Positions 5,204-8,256 of a stretch of DNA of 8,256 nucleotides are shown in pieces (position 1 is the stretch's first letter; every line of letters begins with the position of its first letter). The stretch comes from a bacterium. GTDB lineage: Bacteria > Auribacterota > UBA3054 > B51-G9. The notes under the pieces are model-generated. The model did no database searches and had not been told where the DNA came from. It saw only the letters and a program-made list of their open reading frames with translations. The stretch spans positions 1 to 8,256 of the forward strand of contig JAOZNZ010000127.1 of the NCBI GenBank assembly GCA_029933535.1, read 5' to 3'. Both the position numbers and the translations under genes were made by a program.

Positions 5204-5258
5204 ATATAAACCACGAAAAATATAACTTAACCACTAATGAACACGAATAGACACTAAT
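5192..5258 (+). repeat. ACCACGAAT / ACACGAAT short-repeat array
   Basis: Imperfect units ACCACGAATGAA (5193-5204), ACCACGAAAAA (5210-5220), ACCACTAATGAA (5230-5241), ACACGAATAG (5241-5250) and ACACTAAT (5251-5258). The first unit supplies the last three sense codons and the stop of the kinase gene. Arrays of this type are scattered through the genomes of several environmental lineages; the function is unknown. Confidence 0.6.
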
Positions 5259-5439
5259 CATATAACAGAATTTTTAAAACTAAATCAATTAAAACTTTAA
5301 TACAATAAATTTTTAAAAAAAATATATAAAATATTTTTTGTGGTTTTAATATCTTGATTGTGCAGTAGCACGTTACTTCGTTAACGTGGTTAAATATTAT
5401 ATTATAAATAAAAATGTATTAATAATTTAATGGTTAATA
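5259..5439. other. AT-rich gap upstream of the response regulator
   Basis: About 180 bases of very A/T-rich DNA including long A and T tracts (5311-5337). No gene is seen. It holds a 7-bp dyad (5369-5388) and a weak promoter-like pair, so it probably contains a separate promoter for the regulator gene; the gap makes strict co-transcription with the kinase uncertain. Confidence 0.5.
5369..5388. promoter_or_regulatory. Inverted repeat CACGTTA / TAACGTG upstream of the regulator
   Basis: CACGTTA (5369-5375), six-base loop, TAACGTG (5382-5388), without mismatch, in an otherwise featureless AT-rich gap 52 bases before the start codon. The right arm overlaps a weak -35-like TTAACG (5381-5386), which has TATAAA (5403-5408) 16 bases downstream. 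It could be an operator, possibly for autoregulation, or a small RNA hairpin. Confidence 0.4.
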
Positions 5440-6810
5440 ATGAAATTTAAAATCCTTATAGCTGAAGATGATTTAACGGGACGTGAAACTCTGGCAGAAG
5501 CGTTCGCTGATCGCGGATATAAACCGGTAACCGCGGTTAATGGAAATGACGCGCTGTCAATTCTAAAGTCTGAAGAAATAGATCTTGTGGTAACCGATCT
5601 TGTTATGCCCGGTGCAGACGGAATGCGTGTTTTAGAAGAAGCGGTGGCGATATGTCCGGTAATTCTAATCACAGCGCATGGGACAGTTGATAACGCGGTT
5701 GACGCGATGAAACTCGGCGCTTTTGATTTTGTCTCAAAACCGATTCATCTCCCACATCTGTTCGCGCTTGTTGAACGCGCGCTGCAAATGGAAACTTTAA
5801 CACGCGAAAATGAAAATTTAAGAAAGCGCGTTGAAATAACTTACGATTTTGAAACAATGATTGGCCGGACAGCTGTTATGCGTTCCATTTTCGAGCAAAT
5901 AAAGCTTGTAGGCCAGACTGATACAACCGTTTGTATTCTTGGTGAAAGCGGAACGGGGAAAGAGCTTGTAGCAAATGCGATACATCAACATAGCCGCCGT
6001 TCCGACGAACAGTTTATTAAAGTCAACTGTGCCGCCATTTCCGAAAATTTGCTGGAAAGCGAATTATTCGGTCATGAGAAAGGTTCGTTTACCGGTGCAA
6101 TGAAACAACGTCGCGGGAGATTTGAACTTGCAGACGGAGGCACGCTTCTGCTTGACGAAATTTCTGAAATGAGTCCGGCGCTTCAAAGTAAACTATTAAG
6201 AATACTTCAGGAACAGGAATTTGAACGAGTTGGCGGAACCGAAACGTTAAAGGTGAATGTTCGAATTATTGCCGCCTCGAACGCGAATTTGCAGGAAAGA
6301 ATTACCGAGGGAACTTTTCGTGAAGATTTATATTATCGAATCAGCGTTTTCCCTATTCATCTTCCCCCGTTACATGAACGTCGGGATGACATTCCGCTTC
6401 TTATCGATCATTTTTTACGCAGTCATACTGAAAAAATGAACAAAAGAATTAACGGGATTAGTGCTGACGCGCTTGAATTAATGATAAATTATGATTGGCC
6501 CGGAAATATCCGTCAACTTCAAAACGCGGTTGAAAGGTCATGCGTTATGGTATCTGAAAATCAAAGCATTGAGCCGAAGCATCTTCCGCCCGAATTAATA
6601 TCTGAAAAGAACTCTCGGAATTCGGAAAATAAAATAATATCTGACGAAAGTTCAATTTTGCCGGAAAAGACGATAGATGAACTTGAAGAAATGGCCATCA
6701 GACAATCTCTTCAAAAGCATGACGGCAATCGTGCCCAAACGGCGAAAGCGTTGGACATTGGTCTTAAAACGCTTTACCGGAAGATAGAGAAGTATGAGAT
6801 TGAGAATTGA
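5440..6810 (+). CDS. NtrC-family sigma54-dependent response regulator
   Basis: 456 aa with the full three-domain layout. The receiver domain (1-118) has acidic pocket E9-D10-D11, phospho-acceptor D53, T78 and K100. A short coiled linker (120-132) leads to the AAA+ sigma54-interaction domain (about 138-370): Walker A GESGTGKE (168-175), the sigma54 loop GSFTGA (215-220, Ser for the first Ala of GAFTGA, a common variant) and Walker B LLLDE (236-240), with a WPGNIRQLQNAVERS sensor-II region. A Fis-type helix-turn-helix (about 413-456, NRAQTAKALDIGLKTLYRKI) binds enhancer DNA. All key residues are present, so it should activate sigma54 promoters when phosphorylated, most likely by the kinase upstream. 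No -24/-12 sigma54 promoter is evident in the window, so its targets probably lie elsewhere. The start ATG lacks a clear ribosome site. The stop codon falls in a CTAATT repeat array. Confidence 0.95.
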   Translation: MKFKILIAEDDLTGRETLAEAFADRGYKPVTAVNGNDALSILKSEEIDLVVTDLVMPGADGMRVLEEAVAICPVILITAHGTVDNAVDAMKLGAFDFVSKPIHLPHLFALVERALQMETLTRENENLRKRVEITYDFETMIGRTAVMRSIFEQIKLVGQTDTTVCILGESGTGKELVANAIHQHSRRSDEQFIKVNCAAISENLLESELFGHEKGSFTGAMKQRRGRFELADGGTLLLDEISEMSPALQSKLLRILQEQEFERVGGTETLKVNVRIIAASNANLQERITEGTFREDLYYRISVFPIHLPPLHERRDDIPLLIDHFLRSHTEKMNKRINGISADALELMINYDWPGNIRQLQNAVERSCVMVSENQSIEPKHLPPELISEKNSRNSENKIISDESSILPEKTIDELEEMAIRQSLQKHDGNRAQTAKALDIGLKTLYRKIEKYEIEN

Positions 6811-6951
6811 TCTAATTGACCTAATTAACCTAATTGATCTAAATAATGGCCCAAAACCAATATTCAAAAATAAGAACATCCTGTTTGGGATTTAGTCATT
6901 GGACTTTGGAACTTGATTAGAAATTAGGTCAATTAGAAATTAGGTTAATTT
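6811..6951. repeat. Inverted CTAATT arrays with a CCCAAA...TTTGGGA middle
   Basis: Four 9-base units (CTAATTGAC, CTAATTAAC, CTAATTGAT, CTAAATAAT; 6812-6847) begin immediately after the regulator stop. The opposite orientation returns at 6915-6951. A perfect 16-bp inverted repeat, TCTAATTGACCTAATT (6811-6826) against 6922-6937, closes a loop of 95 bases that contains CCCAAA (6850-6855) and TTTGGGA (6884-6890). This resembles a small non-coding, MITE- or REP-like element and shares its left half with the array at 1431-1473. No gene is in this 307-base gap (6811-7117), which the composite repeat copy 2 completes. Confidence 0.65.
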
Positions 6952-6952
6952 A

Positions 6953-7090
6953 TTTTGACTTTTGACTTTTGACCTTGGAAAATCCCCCTAACCCCCTTTA
7001 GGAAAGGGGGAATAGACTTTTGACTTTTGACCTTTGACTTTTGACCTTTGACCTTTGACTTTTAACTTTAAACCTTAAACCTTAAACCCC
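6953..7090 (+). repeat. Composite repeat, copy 2: TTTGACY heptamers around the hairpin core
   Basis: TTTTGACT/TTTTGACC units (6953-6976), the 40-base core (6978-7017) identical to 3543-3582, then a longer run of TTTGACC and TTTTGACT units (7018-7069) and AACTTTAAACC/TTAAACC tails (to 7090). The perfect stem C5T3/A3G5 is at 6992-7010. Orientation is the same as in copy 1, so the two cores are direct repeats 3435 bases apart with the two-component genes between them. Right-hand array lengths differ between copies, as expected for slippage. Confidence 0.85.
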
Positions 7091-7108
7091 TGCCATTTGC
7101 GGGGCAGG
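7089..7108 (+). promoter_or_regulatory. Hairpin overlapping the lgt ribosome-site region
   Basis: CCTGCC (7089-7094), 8-base loop, GGCAGG (7103-7108): a perfect GC-rich 6-bp stem that ends nine bases before the lgt ATG. The only Shine-Dalgarno-like bases before lgt (CAGG, 7105-7108) are in the right arm, so the hairpin could limit ribosome access. It may equally be another dispersed repeat. Confidence 0.4.
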
Positions 7109-7117
7109 CTTTGACTT

Positions 7118-7915
7118 ATGACAGAATACTGGATCCACGATCTCAGTCCAATAATTTTTAAAATTGGTCCGCTGCCGATTCGGTGGTATGGTTTAATGTA
7201 TATACTTGGATTTATCGCGGCATACTTTGTTTTAAGATGGCGATTTCAAAGAGGATTTTTTAAACTAAAATCTAAAGAAGCAATTCAGGATGTGATTTTC
7301 TATGCTTTTTTAGGCGGACTTATCGGCGGGAGATTAGGCGCGTGCTTTTTTTATGAACCTTTGTATTATTTAACACATGTCTGGGAAGTCATTGCCGTTT
7401 GGCAAGGCGGAATGAGCAGTCATGGCGGTTTTGCCGGTGCGGTAATCGGTATTTATATTTATTCAAGAAAAAATAATCTTTCTACAATTTATCTTCTTGA
7501 CAGTTTTGCTATTGCAGTCACACCCGGATTGTGTTTTGGAAGAATTGGGAATTTTATAAACGGAGAATTATGGGGTAAGGTAACCGATATTCCCTGGGCT
7601 GTAATTTTTCCCGCGGTAGATATGCAGCCGCGTCACCCTGTACAAATATATCAGGCTATTGCGGAAGGAATAATTCCATTTTTGATTCTTATTTGGGTTG
7701 GTAGAAAAAAACGTACTGTTGGATTACTCTCCGGATTATTTATAATAATTTATTCTATTTTAAGGATTGCAACGGAATATTTCAGAGAGAGGGCAGATGT
7801 TCTTGAAAGTCTCGGTTTATTCAACATGACAAATGGCCAGTTATACAGTATACTTTTTCTGATATTTGGCATTTGGTTTATAATTTACTCAAAACGCAAG
7901 AATGTGATTTTATGA
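7118..7915 (+). CDS. lgt: Phosphatidylglycerol-prolipoprotein diacylglyceryl transferase
   Basis: 265 aa inner-membrane enzyme that moves diacylglycerol from phosphatidylglycerol to the lipobox Cys of prolipoproteins, the first step of lipoprotein maturation. The family signature GRIGNFINGELWG (141-153) is complete, with R142, N145, E150 and G153 matching essential E. coli positions (R143, N146, E151, G154). Also present are Y24 in RWYGLMY, the HGGF motif with H102 (E. coli H103) and R216-x3-E220 (E. coli R239/E243). Several hydrophobic segments fit the usual seven-helix fold, and the length is slightly short but normal. The ATG at 7118 is taken because the conserved N-terminal PIRWYG falls at its usual position. 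The stop overlaps the next ATG as ATGA, indicating coupled translation with lnt. The start lies directly behind the composite repeat and a hairpin. Confidence 0.96.
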   Translation: MTEYWIHDLSPIIFKIGPLPIRWYGLMYILGFIAAYFVLRWRFQRGFFKLKSKEAIQDVIFYAFLGGLIGGRLGACFFYEPLYYLTHVWEVIAVWQGGMSSHGGFAGAVIGIYIYSRKNNLSTIYLLDSFAIAVTPGLCFGRIGNFINGELWGKVTDIPWAVIFPAVDMQPRHPVQIYQAIAEGIIPFLILIWVGRKKRTVGLLSGLFIIIYSILRIATEYFRERADVLESLGLFNMTNGQLYSILFLIFGIWFIIYSKRKNVIL

Positions 7916-8256
7916 TTTTTTTATACATAAACGCAATAATTTCAGGATTTTTGCTTACATCATTATTTCCTAAATATGATTTTTGGTTTTTATCTGTTTT
8001 CGCATTAGTTCCTTATTTTGCCACATTAATTTACAAAAATAACAAGCTGAAATTATATCACGTTTTTCTATCAGCTCTTCTGCTTGGACTTACTTGGAAT
8101 TTATCGTCAATATGGTGGATGAATTATGTATCACCATTAGCAACGCTTGCCCTTTCTCTTTTCGTCACTATTTTGTTAGCGATTTCAATAACAATTGGTA
8201 GTCGACTAACAATTAAAGGAGTACCTTACTGGCTTTCATTTACGGCTGCGTGGATT
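7912..8256 (+). CDS. lnt: Apolipoprotein N-acyltransferase, N-terminal part
   Basis: 115 codons are in the window and the frame is open to the right edge. The start ATG overlaps the lgt stop by four bases. The visible part is hydrophobic with about four membrane segments and shows features of the Lnt N-terminus: SLFPKYDFWFLSVFALVPYFATL (17-39), the aromatic GLTWNLSSIWWMNYVSP (59-75) and a terminal FTAAWI (110-115) that precedes the conserved E-x-L-R region in homologues. Lnt adds the third acyl chain to mature lipoproteins in the inner membrane, completing the pathway begun by Lgt; its presence points to a diderm envelope. The catalytic nitrilase domain (Glu-Lys-Cys) would lie outside the window, so activity cannot be judged. 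The identification leans partly on synteny with lgt. Confidence 0.85.
   Translation, partial: MIFLYINAIISGFLLTSLFPKYDFWFLSVFALVPYFATLIYKNNKLKLYHVFLSALLLGLTWNLSSIWWMNYVSPLATLALSLFVTILLAISITIGSRLTIKGVPYWLSFTAAWI

Noticed and set aside
5204..5439. Sigma54 (-24/-12) promoter upstream of the regulator
   Set aside because: No TGGCAC-N5-TTGCA-like element was found here or in the other gaps by reading both strands.
5427..5857. Minus-strand open frames over the receiver domain, and similar ones over the AAA+ and C-terminal regions
   Set aside because: They are shadows of the NtrC-type gene with no family resemblance.
6953..7090. Insertion sequence at the composite repeat
   Set aside because: There is no transposase, no terminal inverted repeat and no target duplication; it is a short repeat element only.

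Overview
The window is AT-rich DNA from a bacterium with a Gram-negative type envelope: it carries lgt followed by the start of lnt, the lipoprotein acylation pair typical of diderms. Gene starts mostly lack a strong Shine-Dalgarno sequence, and the gaps are full of short tandem and inverted repeats. The gene set (HEAT-repeat protein with a Trp-rich tail, bifunctional-nuclease-domain protein with UVR tail, DRTGG + PHP pair, DUF6485-like Cys-rich protein) fits environmental lineages such as the Planctomycetota/PVC group or related candidate phyla. The phylum is a low-confidence inference. I see no phage, transposase, CRISPR, rRNA or tRNA.

Layout. 1-357 (-): a MntA-like minimal nucleotidyltransferase overlapping the start of a HEPN/HepT-like gene that runs off the left edge, so a probable toxin-antitoxin pair. 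453-1430 (+): a membrane-anchored HEAT-repeat protein, divergent from the TA pair, with overlapping promoters. 1561-2130 (-): a DUF151 bifunctional nuclease domain protein with a C-terminal UVR motif. 2134-2270: a dense run of five perfect hairpins. 2274-2981 (-) and 3084-3416 (-): a PHP-domain phosphoesterase and a small DRTGG-domain protein, apparently one unit behind a perfect consensus sigma70 promoter; 9-bp and 21-bp in-frame tandem repeats lie between them. 3624-6810 (+): a two-component module made of a small Cys-rich protein, a membrane sensor histidine kinase and an NtrC-type sigma54 activator. The kinase reading frame is broken by one base at a T7 run. 7118-8256 (+): lgt and the 5' part of lnt, overlapping by ATGA.

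The two-component module is bracketed by two direct copies of one composite repeat (TTTGACC-type heptamers around an identical 40-bp hairpin core). Three + strand genes end inside the first unit of a short-repeat array. The most notable points are therefore the kinase frameshift, the repeat-bracketed signalling cassette, the hairpin cluster, and the way repeats abut gene termini. I found no convincing new multi-gene system; the DUF6485-kinase-NtrC cassette and the DRTGG-PHP pair are the least understood gene groups here.
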